From positions 1-64,000 of the forward strand of contig NZ_NKCN01000011.1 of assembly GCF_002245535.1 (NCBI RefSeq): a stretch of DNA of 64,000 bases, in the 5' to 3' direction. How positions within the stretch are numbered: position 1 is the stretch's first letter; every line of letters starts with the position of its first letter. Below the pieces are notes generated by a model. It was not told the origin of the DNA. It searched no databases and saw nothing but the letters and a program-made list of their open reading frames with translations. The DNA is from Mycobacterium lehmannii (GTDB lineage: Bacteria > Actinomycetota > Actinomycetes > Mycobacteriales > Mycobacteriaceae). The position numbers and the translations under genes are program-made. Shown in pieces: positions 11,807 through 20,296 of this stretch.

Positions 11807-12091
11807 TCAGAAGATTTTCTTGAAATGTCCCGCAAGGTCCGAGTCGGTCACCTCGTAGGTGTTGCCCGCACCGCGGACTGCCTCGCCCATCTTGCTGACA
11901 TTTGCGGCTATCGCGTCGACCCGCTCCGTCACATGCTCACCCAGAAGTCGTGCGGCCCACTGAGTGGCGGAGGCGGGTAAGCCGTCGGCGGCATCGCTCA
12001 CTTTGTGGCCGACGTCAGCCTCACGGATCAATGACGACACCGTGTCGACCTGACCGGCGAACGCCTTGAGGATCTCGGGGTCAACCTCCAT
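11807..12091 (-). CDS. EspC-like type VII secretion target protein
   Basis: A 94-residue all-helical protein of the ESX-1 secretion-associated (EspC, DUF2580) type: VDPEILKAFAGQVDTVSSLI at the start, a central helix, and a C-terminal tail with the general T7SS export motif YxxxD/E seen as Tyr79-Glu-Val-Thr-Asp83. Such proteins usually form a dimer with a larger partner and are exported by an ESX system. The next gene downstream encodes a WxG-containing protein, the obvious partner. The ATG at 12091 is well placed. No ESX core genes (eccC, eccD) are in this window, so secretion would depend on a distant system. Confidence 0.75.
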   Translation of the reverse strand: MEVDPEILKAFAGQVDTVSSLIREADVGHKVSDAADGLPASATQWAARLLGEHVTERVDAIAANVSKMGEAVRGAGNTYEVTDSDLAGHFKKIF

Positions 12092-12153
12092 CGTTCAGAA
12101 GTTACCGGATGTCAGAGCCCCGCCGTGACGCTGATTTTGGCCGACAGCGGTTG

Positions 12154-13059
12154 TCAGCAGGTCCGTTGTCCCTCGACAAATACCGTCCGCGGAGTGGTGT
12201 CGTCGGGCTCGCCCACGGCGCACCGGCCGTAGCGCTCCATCAGGTCCGCGGCACCGATCAAGGTGACGTCCCAACCGTGGTCGGTGAGCCAGTCGGTCAC
12301 CTCGGTGCGTTCCTCGGTGTACCAGAGGTCCTGTACGTCGAACGCGTCGTCGCTACCGTCGTTGCCCGCCTGTCTGCGGTACTCGGCCAGCTTCTCGCGG
12401 CGACTGGCCAGGTACTCCGGATCGAAGAACTTCGCCCCGAACGACTCGACGGCGATGCGGCTGCCTTGCGCGCTGAGCTTGTGAATCCGTTCGAACAACA
12501 AGTCTTGTCCGCGTGCGGGCAGATACGGGAGGAGCCCCTCGGCGGCCCACGCGGTCGGCTCGCTCGCGTCGAACCCCGCGTCCCGCAGAGCCCGCGGCCA
12601 ATCCTCGCGCAAGTCGATCGGCGCCGGGATGTACTTGGCGGCCGGCTGGACTTCGTGTCGGCGCAATGTGTCGACCTTGAACGTCAGCACCCGGGGCTGG
12701 TCGATCTCGTAAACGACGGTGCCACCGATCCACGGCAACCGCCAGGCCCGCGCGTCGAGCCCGGCCGCCAGAATCACCACCTGGTCGATGCCGTTGGCAC
12801 CCGCGGCGATGAAGAACTCATCGAACCATTTGGTGCGCGACGCCGCGTAGCCGCCGATCGAGCGGATGCGTTGGGCCATGTGGGCAGAGGGCGGTTGCCA
12901 ACCCTGTTCCACCGCCGCGTCGACGAACATCTGCGCGTAGGGATCGGTGAACAGCGGGCAGTCGGTGTTCTGCTCCAGCGCACGAGACCAGGCCACCCCC
13001 AGCGCCGTCGCGCCCACACTCTCGGTGATGCCCCAGCTGTCGTCGTCAGTCCTGGCCAT
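12154..13059 (-). CDS. Class I SAM-dependent methyltransferase (LCM family)
   Basis: A 301-residue protein of the leucine-carboxyl-methyltransferase-like family that is expanded in mycobacteria. It opens with DSWGITESVGATALGVAWSR, has the SAM-binding VVILAAGLDARAWRL at about residues 96-110, the acidic loop VYEIDQP, and WAAEGLLPYLP. The ATG at 13059 is chosen because earlier codons lie inside mnhG; the overlap with mnhG is 14 bases. The substrate is unknown for this family, and there is no obvious link to the antiporter operon. Confidence 0.85.
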   Translation of the reverse strand: MARTDDDSWGITESVGATALGVAWSRALEQNTDCPLFTDPYAQMFVDAAVEQGWQPPSAHMAQRIRSIGGYAASRTKWFDEFFIAAGANGIDQVVILAAGLDARAWRLPWIGGTVVYEIDQPRVLTFKVDTLRRHEVQPAAKYIPAPIDLREDWPRALRDAGFDASEPTAWAAEGLLPYLPARGQDLLFERIHKLSAQGSRIAVESFGAKFFDPEYLASRREKLAEYRRQAGNDGSDDAFDVQDLWYTEERTEVTDWLTDHGWDVTLIGAADLMERYGRCAVGEPDDTTPRTVFVEGQRTC

Positions 13060-13408
13060 CGGCGCCGCTTTCCGTGTGGTCGGCGAACTCGTCAATCTCG
13101 TCCGCGGTCAACAGATCGTCTCGGACGTTCTGTTCCCGATACGCGAGCTGGCCAACCCGGTTCGCCACCACCGGTGCGGTGATCACCGTGAACAAGCCGG
13201 TGAGTACGAGCATGCCGATATCGGCGTTGCCGCGCAGCCGTATCCCGGCGCCGATGATCACCAGCAGGAGCCCGAGCACCTGCGGCTTGGACGCCGCGTG
13301 CATGCGCGTCAACGTGTCGGGGAAACGGACGATGCCGATCGCGGCGGTCAGTGCGAGCGACGAGCCGCCCAGCACCAGCACGCTCGTGAGGATGTCGAGT
13401 CCGGTCAT
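13046..13408 (-). CDS. mnhG: Mrp/Mnh antiporter subunit G
   Basis: A 120-residue membrane protein with three transmembrane helices and the family segment GIVRFPDTLTRMHAASKPQVLG. The acidic C-terminal tail is longer than in Bacillus MrpG. ATG 13408 overlaps the mnhF stop by four bases; the open frame upstream is a shadow of mnhF. It is the last gene of the A(B)-C-D-E-F-G operon. MrpG is needed for assembly of the sodium(potassium)/proton antiporter complex. Confidence 0.93.
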   Translation of the reverse strand: MTGLDILTSVLVLGGSSLALTAAIGIVRFPDTLTRMHAASKPQVLGLLLVIIGAGIRLRGNADIGMLVLTGLFTVITAPVVANRVGQLAYREQNVRDDLLTADEIDEFADHTESGADGQD

Positions 13409-13692
13409 CCTCGCCCCCCGATGGTGCGGGACTTGTCGACGTCGGGGACGCGGAATCGGGCGACGCTGACTGTGCCGACGAAGCTGATCAACGCCAATGC
13501 GGCCATGCCGTAGGTGACGGTGCTGTCCAGGCTGTAGGCGCTCCAGATGCCGATCCCGCACATCGCCACGGCGATGAGTGTGTCGACGGCGACCAGGCGG
13601 TCCAGTGTGCTCGGCCCGGCGAGGAGACGGAACATCGTGATGGCGGCGGCGGCGGTCATCATCACCGCGGCGATGACCCAGACGGTGATCAT
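13405..13692 (-). CDS. mnhF: Mrp/Mnh antiporter subunit F
   Basis: A 95-residue membrane protein with three transmembrane helices. The RLLAGPSTLDRLVAVDTLIA segment is the MrpF signature. It overlaps mnhG by four bases (ATGA) and follows mnhE after 31 bases. In characterised Mrp complexes the F subunit sits in the membrane core between E and G. Confidence 0.93.
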   Translation of the reverse strand: MITVWVIAAVMMTAAAAITMFRLLAGPSTLDRLVAVDTLIAVAMCGIGIWSAYSLDSTVTYGMAALALISFVGTVSVARFRVPDVDKSRTIGGRG

Positions 13693-13723
13693 GCGCGCTG
13701 CGCCTTCGTATCTCGCTGGGGGC

Positions 13724-14263
13724 TCATACTTCGTGCTCCTCGTGCTCGTGCGCCGGGCGCCAGTCCTCGGGACGCTCGAACGTTCGGACCAACAACCGTT
13801 CGATCACGGCCACCTGGTGGTAGAACGCTTGCAGCGCGCGGTCGGAGCCGACATCGATGACATGCATGTAGAGCAGCCGGCGGGTCTGGTCGATCTCGAG
13901 CACGATCGATCCGGGAATCAGGTTGAAGATGACGACCGCCAACGACAGCACCAGGTCTGACTTCACGGAAAGCTGTGCCCGCAGAACGGCCGACAGCGGA
14001 GGGCGGGGTTTCAACGCCAGCAGTGCAACCTGTCCCGAGGACAGCACCAACCGGTAGGCGACCGTGAGGATGAGCCGGATCAGCGACAGCACGTGCACCT
14101 TGCCTTCGACCGGCACGGCGGGCAGGGGCAGCAGCCATGTGATCAACGCCGCGACGGCCGCACCCGAGAGCACATTCGCCGCGGAGAAGGTACCCCACAG
14201 CAGGATCCAGACGAACACCAGCCAGCAGAAGATCCAGACGCGCAGCGCGACGCTTCTCATCAT
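13724..14263 (-). CDS. mnhE: Mrp/Mnh antiporter subunit E
   Basis: A 179-residue protein with two or three N-terminal transmembrane helices and a cytoplasmic C-terminal domain. VIFNLIPGSIVLEIDQTRRLLYMHVID is the MrpE core (a version of T-PGT-x3-D, here shown only in part). The start ATG 14263 overlaps the mnhD stop by four bases. The His/Glu-rich tail (HEHEEHEV) is a local feature with no known role. Confidence 0.93.
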   Translation of the reverse strand: MMRSVALRVWIFCWLVFVWILLWGTFSAANVLSGAAVAALITWLLPLPAVPVEGKVHVLSLIRLILTVAYRLVLSSGQVALLALKPRPPLSAVLRAQLSVKSDLVLSLAVVIFNLIPGSIVLEIDQTRRLLYMHVIDVGSDRALQAFYHQVAVIERLLVRTFERPEDWRPAHEHEEHEV

Positions 14264-15855
14264 TGCGGCCCCACCACGGCAGTGATGTACTCGCTCCGGT
14301 CGAGCACCTCGTTGGAAGCCCTTTCACTGTAAGCGAATATCGGCCCGGCGAGCACCGTCAGCGCGAGCCCGGCCGCGATCAGCGCACCCGTGGGCCCGAC
14401 CATCCCCGCCGGCATGCGCCCGACGTGATCGCGGTCCACGAACTGGATGTCCTCGGGTTCGTCGAGCAACGCCGACGGCAGCGCCGCGGACAGATGGCCT
14501 TCGGGCGCGTCCGCGCGCGAGCGCCAGAACGCTTTGGTCCACACCCGCACGACCACGTACAGCGTCAGCAAGCTGGTCACCACACCGCCGGCCACCAACG
14601 TCCAGGCCAGCACCGAGCCGTCCTGCGCCCCGGCCTCGAGCAGTGCGACCTTGCCGATGAAACCGGAGAACGGCGGTATTCCACCGAGATTGAGCGCGGG
14701 GATGACGAACACGAACGCCAGCAGCGGGCTGGCAGCCGCCAAACCGCCCAGGCGGTCCATGGTCGACGCCCCGGCTTGGCGTTCGATCAACCCGACGACC
14801 AGGAACAGCGTCGTCTGCACCAGAATATGGTGCGCCACATAGTAAATGGCGCCGGACATGCCGAGTTGGTTGGACAATGCGATGCCGAACACCATGTAAC
14901 CGATGTGACTCACCAGCGTGAACGACAGCAGACGTTTGATGTCGCTCTGCGCGATCGCACCGAGGATGCCGATCAGCATCGTCAACAACGCGGCCACCAA
15001 CAGCACCGGGTCAAGGCCACCGTCGGGAAACAACAGCGAGTGCGCCCGAATGATCGAATAGACGCCGACCTTCGTGAGCAGGCCGGCGAACACTGCGGTG
15101 ACCGGTGCGGGTGCGGTCGGATAGGAGTCGGGCAGCCAGGCCGAGAGCGGAAACACCGCAGCCTTGATGCCGAACGCCACCAACAGCACGGCGAACATCG
15201 CCGAACGGACTCCGCCCGACACGTCGTCAAGGCGCACGGAGAGTTCCGCCAAGTTCAGCGTCCCGGTAGCGCCGTAGACCAGCGCGAGACCGAACAGGAA
15301 GATCAGCGACCCGACCATCGACACCATCACATACGAGATGCCCGCGCGTACACGGTCCTTGCTGGCTCCGACCGTCAGCAGCACGAAGCTCGCGGCCAGC
15401 AGCACCTCGAACCCGACGAAGAGGTTGAACAGGTCACCGGCGAGGAACGCCATGCAGACACCGGCCGACAACACCAGATAGGTGGGCATGAAGATCGACA
15501 CCGGTTGGCGTTCGTCACCGTCGCGCACACCCTGTCCGATGGCGTAGAACACCACGGCCAGCAGCACGATCGCCGAGACGACGAGCATCAGCGCCGACAA
15601 CCGGTCCACCACCAGCGTGATGCCCAGCGGACCCATCCCGGGCACCGATTGGCCCCAGCCGCCGACGTGGAGCACGAGCGTGCCGTCCCTGTCGGCGAGG
15701 TAGAGCAGCGCGCCGCACACCGCGACGACGACAGACAACACGACGAGGGTGAGGAGTCGCTGCAGTCGTGGCCGCCGGCCCGCGATCAGCGTGGTCGCCG
15801 CGCCCAGCGTCGGGAGCAGGACGGGCAGGGGGATCAAGGTGGTCGCCAACGTCAT
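14260..15855 (-). CDS. mnhD: Mrp/Mnh antiporter subunit D, NuoN/ND2-like
   Basis: A 531-residue, 14-helix protein homologous to complex I proton-pumping subunits. It includes FEVLLAASFVLL with the conserved transmembrane Glu, KAAVFPLSAWLPDSYPTAP with the conserved Lys and Pro, and SHIGYMVFGIAL, the standard Mrp D motifs. ATG 15855 is preferred, since the extra upstream frame falls in mnhC. It probably carries one of the two ion-translocation channels of the antiporter. Confidence 0.95.
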   Translation of the reverse strand: MTLATTLIPLPVLLPTLGAATTLIAGRRPRLQRLLTLVVLSVVVAVCGALLYLADRDGTLVLHVGGWGQSVPGMGPLGITLVVDRLSALMLVVSAIVLLAVVFYAIGQGVRDGDERQPVSIFMPTYLVLSAGVCMAFLAGDLFNLFVGFEVLLAASFVLLTVGASKDRVRAGISYVMVSMVGSLIFLFGLALVYGATGTLNLAELSVRLDDVSGGVRSAMFAVLLVAFGIKAAVFPLSAWLPDSYPTAPAPVTAVFAGLLTKVGVYSIIRAHSLLFPDGGLDPVLLVAALLTMLIGILGAIAQSDIKRLLSFTLVSHIGYMVFGIALSNQLGMSGAIYYVAHHILVQTTLFLVVGLIERQAGASTMDRLGGLAAASPLLAFVFVIPALNLGGIPPFSGFIGKVALLEAGAQDGSVLAWTLVAGGVVTSLLTLYVVVRVWTKAFWRSRADAPEGHLSAALPSALLDEPEDIQFVDRDHVGRMPAGMVGPTGALIAAGLALTVLAGPIFAYSERASNEVLDRSEYITAVVGPQ

Positions 15856-15886
15856 GCGCAGTCCGCCTTCACTACTCGCGCCCGCA

Positions 15887-16357
15887 TCACTTGGACCCCT
15901 CGTATCCGGGCAGGGCGTCCAACTCATCGGGTGCGTCGGTGTCGCGCATGGCTTCGGGTTGCGGTCGGTCCTCTTCGACGGCGGCGATGTCCTTCGAAGC
16001 CAACTCGGAGACCTTGGCGTCCTCGGGGTCGTCACCCACTTCCTCGGCGGTGGTCAACCGATAGGTCCGGTAGGCCATCGCCAGCACGAACGCCGCGACG
16101 CCCATAGTGATGACGATCGCGGTCAGGATCATGCCCTGGGCCAACGGATCCGCCGTGGTGGTCTGAGGTTCGCTGCCCCGCCCCCAGATCGGAGGCTCAC
16201 CGGCCGGGCCGCCGGCGATGAGGATGAGCAGGTTGATCGCGTTGCTGATGAGCAACAGCCCCAACAGCATTCGGGTCAGGTTGCGCTCGAGCAGCAGGTA
16301 GACGCCTGCGCTGGTGAGCCCGCCGAGCAGGATGAGGGGCACGAGCGAGGTCGTCAT
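15887..16357 (-). CDS. mnhC: Mrp/Mnh antiporter subunit C, NuoK-like
   Basis: A 156-residue protein with three transmembrane helices homologous to NuoK. LTRMLLGLLLISNAINLLIL, then DPLAQGMILTAIVITMGVAA are the diagnostic helices. An acidic cytoplasmic tail of about 50 residues (many Asp/Glu) makes it longer than the usual 110-residue subunit. It overlaps mnhA by four bases. Confidence 0.94.
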   Translation of the reverse strand: MTTSLVPLILLGGLTSAGVYLLLERNLTRMLLGLLLISNAINLLILIAGGPAGEPPIWGRGSEPQTTTADPLAQGMILTAIVITMGVAAFVLAMAYRTYRLTTAEEVGDDPEDAKVSELASKDIAAVEEDRPQPEAMRDTDAPDELDALPGYEGSK

Positions 16358-19272
16358 CGCGTACTCACCGCCGTCTTCTGCTCCTGGCCCAGCTCCACGT
16401 CGATGCGGGCCCCCAGGCTGCGCAACACGTCGAGCACCAGGCCCACGACGATGAGGTACACCCCGAGGTCGAAGAACAACGCGGTGACGAATTTGACGGT
16501 GCCCAACACCGGCACGTCGATCTCGATCAGCGCCGAGGACAGTGCGGGCGCCCCCACCAGAAGCGAGGCGAACGCGGTACCTGCGGACAAGGTGAGGCCC
16601 GCGCCCAGGATCTTGCCCGCGTCCAGCGGCAGCGTCTCGCCCAGTTCGTAGCGACCGCCGGCCAGATACCGCAGCACCAGCGCGAGTCCGGCGGTCAAAC
16701 CACCGGCGAATCCACCGCCGGGAGTGTTGTGTCCCGCGAAGAAGAAGTACGCCGACAACACCATGATCAGCGGGAAGATGACGCGGGTGGCGACCTCGAG
16801 GATCAACGACCGGTGCCGCGGGTCACGCAGTTCGCTGCCGCGCAGCCAGGTGATGTCGCCGGCCGCCGGGCTGGTGTTCACCATCGCCGGCAGCCGGCCG
16901 ATGTCGGGCTGACCTGCATCCGAGACCCGCGGCGGCGCCCCGAACCTCCTGTGCCGGAAAACCATTGAGGCGACGCCGGTCGCCGCGACCACGAGCACCA
17001 TGACTTCGCCCATGGTGTCCCAGGCGCGGATGTCGACCAGCAGCACGTTGACGGCGTTGGCGCCGTGGCCGCGGTAGTACGCCGCCTCGGGGATCAACGA
17101 GGCGATCGGAGTTCCGGTGCGCGCGGCCATCGCGTACACCGCCAGGGTGGTCACGGTCGCACCGACCGCCAGTGCCAGCGCCGCCCGCGGCCACCGGTAT
17201 CTGCGGATGTGGACCCGGTCGGCTTCGGCGGGCAACGTGCGCAGCACCAGCACGAACACCACGAGGGTCAACGTCTCGACCAGGAACTGGGTCAGGGCCA
17301 GATCCGGTGCGCCGTGCAGCGCGAAGATCACCCCGCACCCGTACCCGGTCACGCCGACGAGCAGCACCGCCGCCAGGCGGTTGCGCATCACCAGAGCGCC
17401 GAGCGCGGCGGCCAGGATGATCAGACCGATCACCACCTGAAGCGGTGAACCCCACAGCCTGAACTGCGGGTGGTCGCGCGCACCCACCGCGAGCGCGATG
17501 GTGGGCACCAGCACCAGCGTCGACAGGATCGCTGCCTGGGTGGCCGGGATGGAACCGCGCTGGGTGACAGCGGTGAGTTCCACCGCCCACAGGTCGAGCC
17601 GGCGTATCACGGCGTCGTACGCGTGGTCGGCGTTGCCGAGTGGTTCGCGCATCGTGCGGAACCGGCGCAACCGTTCGCGGCCCACGAAGGCCGCCACGCC
17701 GGTGGCGATCACCAGCACCGACAACAGCAGCGGCACGTTCACGCCGTGCCACAGCGCGAGGTAGTACTCGTTGTTGCCGCCCGGCACCGTGTCGGCGTAA
17801 TCCTCCAGCACATCGCCGATCCCGACGGGCCAGATCCCGAAGGCCAGGCCCGCGGCCGCGAGGATGCCCGGCGCAATCATGAACGTGCGCTCGGGGCGGT
17901 GCATCTCGGTGACACGGGTGCTCGGCTCGGGCCGCCCCTTGCGGCCGAACGCACCGAACAGGAAGCGCAGGCTGTAGATGGTCGTGAACACCGAGCCGAT
18001 CACGATGCCGGCCAGCACCAGCGGGGCGAAGGCGCCGAGGGTGGGGGTGTGCAGGACGGTGGCCAGGTCGGTTTCCTTGGCGACGAAGCCGAAGAACGGG
18101 GGCAGTGCCGCCATGCTGGCCGATGCGCCGACGGCGATGACGAACAGCAGCCGCGCCTTGTCGCCGAGCCAGGCCAGCCTGCGGATGTCGCGGGTGCCGG
18201 TGGCGTGGTCGATGATCCCGACGACCATGAACAGCGCCGCCTTGAACATGGCGTGTGCCACCAGCATCGCCAGTCCGCCGAGCATCATGTCGCTGCCGCC
18301 GGTGCCGACCATGACCGTGATCAGCCCCAGCTGGCTGACCGTGCCGAAGGCCAGGATCAACTTCAGGTCGTACTCGCGCACCGCGCGCCAACCGGCCAGC
18401 AGCATGGTCAACAGGCCGAGTGAGACCACCATGGGCCGCCACACCGGGGAGTCAGCGAAGCTGGGGCTCATGCGCGCGATCAGGTAGACGCCGGCCTTGA
18501 CCATCGCCGCCGCGTGCAGATACGCGCTCACCGGGGTCGGTGCGGCCATCGCGCCCGGCAGCCAGAAGTGCAGCGGCACGATCGCCGACTTCGACAGGGC
18601 GCCGACCAGAATGAGCACCAGCCCGACCGACGCCGCCATCCCGGTCGGCGGGGATTCAAGGAGTTCGGAGAGCAGGTAAGTGCCTGCCATGTTGCCGAGC
18701 ACGATGATGCCGACCAGCATCGCCAGGCCGCCGAACGTCGTGACCAACAGCGCCTGGGTCGCCGCTCGCCTGCTGGTCAGGCGTTCGGCGTAGTGGCCGA
18801 CCAAAAGGAACGACAACACCGACGTGATCTCCCAGAACACGTAGAGCATCAGCAGGTTGTCGCTGGTGACCAGCCCGAACATCGCACCGGAGAACGCGAC
18901 CAGTTCGGCGGCGAAACTCGGCAACCGGTTCTCGATGCGGCCGTCGTGGTGTTGGAAGTAGTCGGCGCAGTAGAACAGGACCAGCGCGCCGATACCGAGA
19001 ACCAGCACGCTCATGATCGCGGCGAGCGTGTCGAAGCGCAGCGTGAAGTTCATCGACAGCTCGGGCACCCACGGCACGTCGACGGTGCTCGTCCCCCTGG
19101 CGGACGGCCAGTTCTGCGCCACCCACACCAGAGACAGAAGCGGCACCAGCGCCAGCGGATAGAACGCCTTGCGCCCCCACATGTGGACAAGCAGGGGCGC
19201 CACCGCGGCGGCGACCGCGTGGGCGAGCAGGACGGCGAGCAGGGCACTCCGATCGGTTGGGTTGGTCAGCAC
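16354..19272 (-). CDS. mnhA: Mrp/Mnh antiporter fused subunits A and B
   Basis: A 972-residue, multi-spanning protein starting at GTG 19272. The N-terminal 500 residues are NuoL-like (FSGAMFGLVTSDNLLMLYVFWE, KSAIVPLHFWLPGAMAAPTP), followed by the MrpA C-terminal helices. The last 140 residues are a complete MrpB domain (ILEVATRVIFPLIMV, then GHNTPGGGFAGGLTAGLALV). No separate mnhB exists in the operon, so the fusion supplies it. As the first gene it sets expression of the operon. The complex exchanges sodium or potassium for protons and supports pH and salt tolerance in other bacteria. Confidence 0.94.
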   Translation of the reverse strand: MLTNPTDRSALLAVLLAHAVAAAVAPLLVHMWGRKAFYPLALVPLLSLVWVAQNWPSARGTSTVDVPWVPELSMNFTLRFDTLAAIMSVLVLGIGALVLFYCADYFQHHDGRIENRLPSFAAELVAFSGAMFGLVTSDNLLMLYVFWEITSVLSFLLVGHYAERLTSRRAATQALLVTTFGGLAMLVGIIVLGNMAGTYLLSELLESPPTGMAASVGLVLILVGALSKSAIVPLHFWLPGAMAAPTPVSAYLHAAAMVKAGVYLIARMSPSFADSPVWRPMVVSLGLLTMLLAGWRAVREYDLKLILAFGTVSQLGLITVMVGTGGSDMMLGGLAMLVAHAMFKAALFMVVGIIDHATGTRDIRRLAWLGDKARLLFVIAVGASASMAALPPFFGFVAKETDLATVLHTPTLGAFAPLVLAGIVIGSVFTTIYSLRFLFGAFGRKGRPEPSTRVTEMHRPERTFMIAPGILAAAGLAFGIWPVGIGDVLEDYADTVPGGNNEYYLALWHGVNVPLLLSVLVIATGVAAFVGRERLRRFRTMREPLGNADHAYDAVIRRLDLWAVELTAVTQRGSIPATQAAILSTLVLVPTIALAVGARDHPQFRLWGSPLQVVIGLIILAAALGALVMRNRLAAVLLVGVTGYGCGVIFALHGAPDLALTQFLVETLTLVVFVLVLRTLPAEADRVHIRRYRWPRAALALAVGATVTTLAVYAMAARTGTPIASLIPEAAYYRGHGANAVNVLLVDIRAWDTMGEVMVLVVAATGVASMVFRHRRFGAPPRVSDAGQPDIGRLPAMVNTSPAAGDITWLRGSELRDPRHRSLILEVATRVIFPLIMVLSAYFFFAGHNTPGGGFAGGLTAGLALVLRYLAGGRYELGETLPLDAGKILGAGLTLSAGTAFASLLVGAPALSSALIEIDVPVLGTVKFVTALFFDLGVYLIVVGLVLDVLRSLGARIDVELGQEQKTAVSTR

Positions 19273-19422
19273 GCGGCCGCCAACCGGAGAACTTTATGGT
19301 CGGGGTGTCAGCCGAGTAAGGCTTCGGATCGTCATTCTACGTGGGCCGATCGCGGCTACTATGCCGCGTCGTCGACACCACCGACCTCGCGGTGGTCGAC
19401 GCAGGTCGGACCGCGCGGAAAC

Positions 19423-19611
19423 TCAGAAGTACCGCGCCCACACATATACCCAGGCCAGCAGGGTGCTGAGCAGCGCGACGACCATGCCGTAGCGGGAGAA
19501 CTGCCAGAAGCTGATCCGGTGGCCGGCGCGCTGGGCGATGCCGATCGCCACGACGTTCGCGCTTGCCGCGATCGCGGTGCCGTTGCCGGAGAAGCAGGCG
19601 CCCAGTGCGAA
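19423..19611 (-). pseudogene. 3' remnant of an ArsB/CitM-type ion transporter
   Basis: Only the last 60-odd residues of an ion-transporter-superfamily permease remain: [20 protein letters not shown] followed by a [16 protein letters not shown] and a final transmembrane helix ending in ARYF. In intact family members this follows several hundred residues of membrane helices. Upstream of about 19611 on the minus strand the similarity stops abruptly and the sequence is instead the plus-strand end of a LuxR regulator. The frame has an ATG at 19692, but the first 27 residues it would encode come from the antisense of the regulator remnant. This is a truncated gene and probably has no product. Confidence 0.7.
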
Positions 19612-19612
19612 G

Positions 19613-19849
19613 GCCCTGCACCGCGCACGGCAGGGTGACGGGTTGCCCGACACCATCCTCACACCGCGAGAGGAGGAGGTGCTCAAGCTCATCGCCGACG
19701 GTTACTCCTCGCGCGACATCGCCAACACGTTGGGCATCAGCGTCAAGACCGTCGACCGGCACCGGACGAACCTGCTGGCCAAACTCGGACTGCAGGATCG
19801 AGTTGCGTTGACCCGCTATGCGATTCGCGCCGGACTGATCGAGTCCTGA
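19613..19849 (+). pseudogene. 3' remnant of a NarL/FixJ (LuxR-type) response regulator
   Basis: About 79 residues matching the C-terminal output half of a NarL-type response regulator: [20 protein letters not shown] and IANTLGISVKTVDRHRTNLL form the LuxR helix-turn-helix, then LTRYAIRAGLI. The receiver domain with its phosphoacceptor Asp is absent. An in-frame ATG at 19538 exists, but the 25 residues it adds are the antisense of a transporter remnant. A short HTH-only product could in principle be made; a deletion scar joining two convergent genes is more likely. The end overlaps the DUF1707 gene by 34 bases. Confidence 0.7.
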
Positions 19850-20283
19850 CGGCGTTGGCACGGGGCGGGCGCTAACCCGTACCGCACCGGGAGCGCGTGG
19901 CCCAACAACCCGATCCCCGCGCCGAGAATCGGCCAGACCGGCCAGAAGTACCAGGCTCCCGCGGTGAGTCCGACCGCCAACCACACCGTCAGCACGATCG
20001 CGACCATGGCCAGGTAGCCGGCCAGGTGGATTTGAACACTGCGACGGGCCAGCTGCCTGCGAGCCTCCCGGTGGCGGGGATCGTTGCGCCTGAGGCGCTC
20101 GACGGGCAGATCGGCGGTGAGCTCGTGCAGTTCGGGGCGGGTGGCCGCGGCGAAGGCGGCCTGCAGGCGGGCCTCGTACTCCGGCATCGCGAGGTAGCCC
20201 TGCGCGAGGGCCTGGCCGAGTAGGTCGGCCGTCTTCTCCCGGTCGGGGTCTCCGGCGCGGACCACGGGTGTGATGGCGGGCAT
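19816..20283 (-). CDS. DUF1707 and 2TM domain membrane protein
   Basis: A 155-residue protein. The N-terminal 60 residues are a DUF1707 (SHOCT-like) domain, with VRAGDPDREKTADLLGQALA and GYLAMPEYEARLQAAFAA. Two transmembrane helices with short turns follow (about residues 86-108 and 113-130, a 2TM module). The start is ATG 20283 with GAGGAGG nine bases upstream. It lies directly behind a strong promoter carrying two palindromes (20297-20353), so expression is probably tightly controlled. The tail overlaps the LuxR remnant on the other strand. The role is unknown. Confidence 0.8.
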   Translation of the reverse strand: MPAITPVVRAGDPDREKTADLLGQALAQGYLAMPEYEARLQAAFAAATRPELHELTADLPVERLRRNDPRHREARRQLARRSVQIHLAGYLAMVAIVLTVWLAVGLTAGAWYFWPVWPILGAGIGLLGHALPVRYGLAPAPCQRRQDSISPARIA

Positions 20284-20296
20284 GCCGACCTCCTCG

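Noticed and set aside
13689..14327. 212-residue minus-strand frame overlapping mnhE
   Set aside because: It is Arg/Pro-rich, lacks helices, and mnhE in the other frame has the expected family core and coupled start.
14263..16107. 614-residue plus-strand open frame across the Mrp operon
   Set aside because: It is a high-GC antisense shadow of mnhC-mnhD with Arg, Gln and His-rich composition and no family match. The opposite strand has perfect Mrp motifs.
19372..19399. Hairpin ACCACCG-N6-CGGTGGT as a functional terminator
   Set aside because: It is a fair stem after the transporter remnant but lacks a T-run and follows only a broken gene, so no function is claimed.
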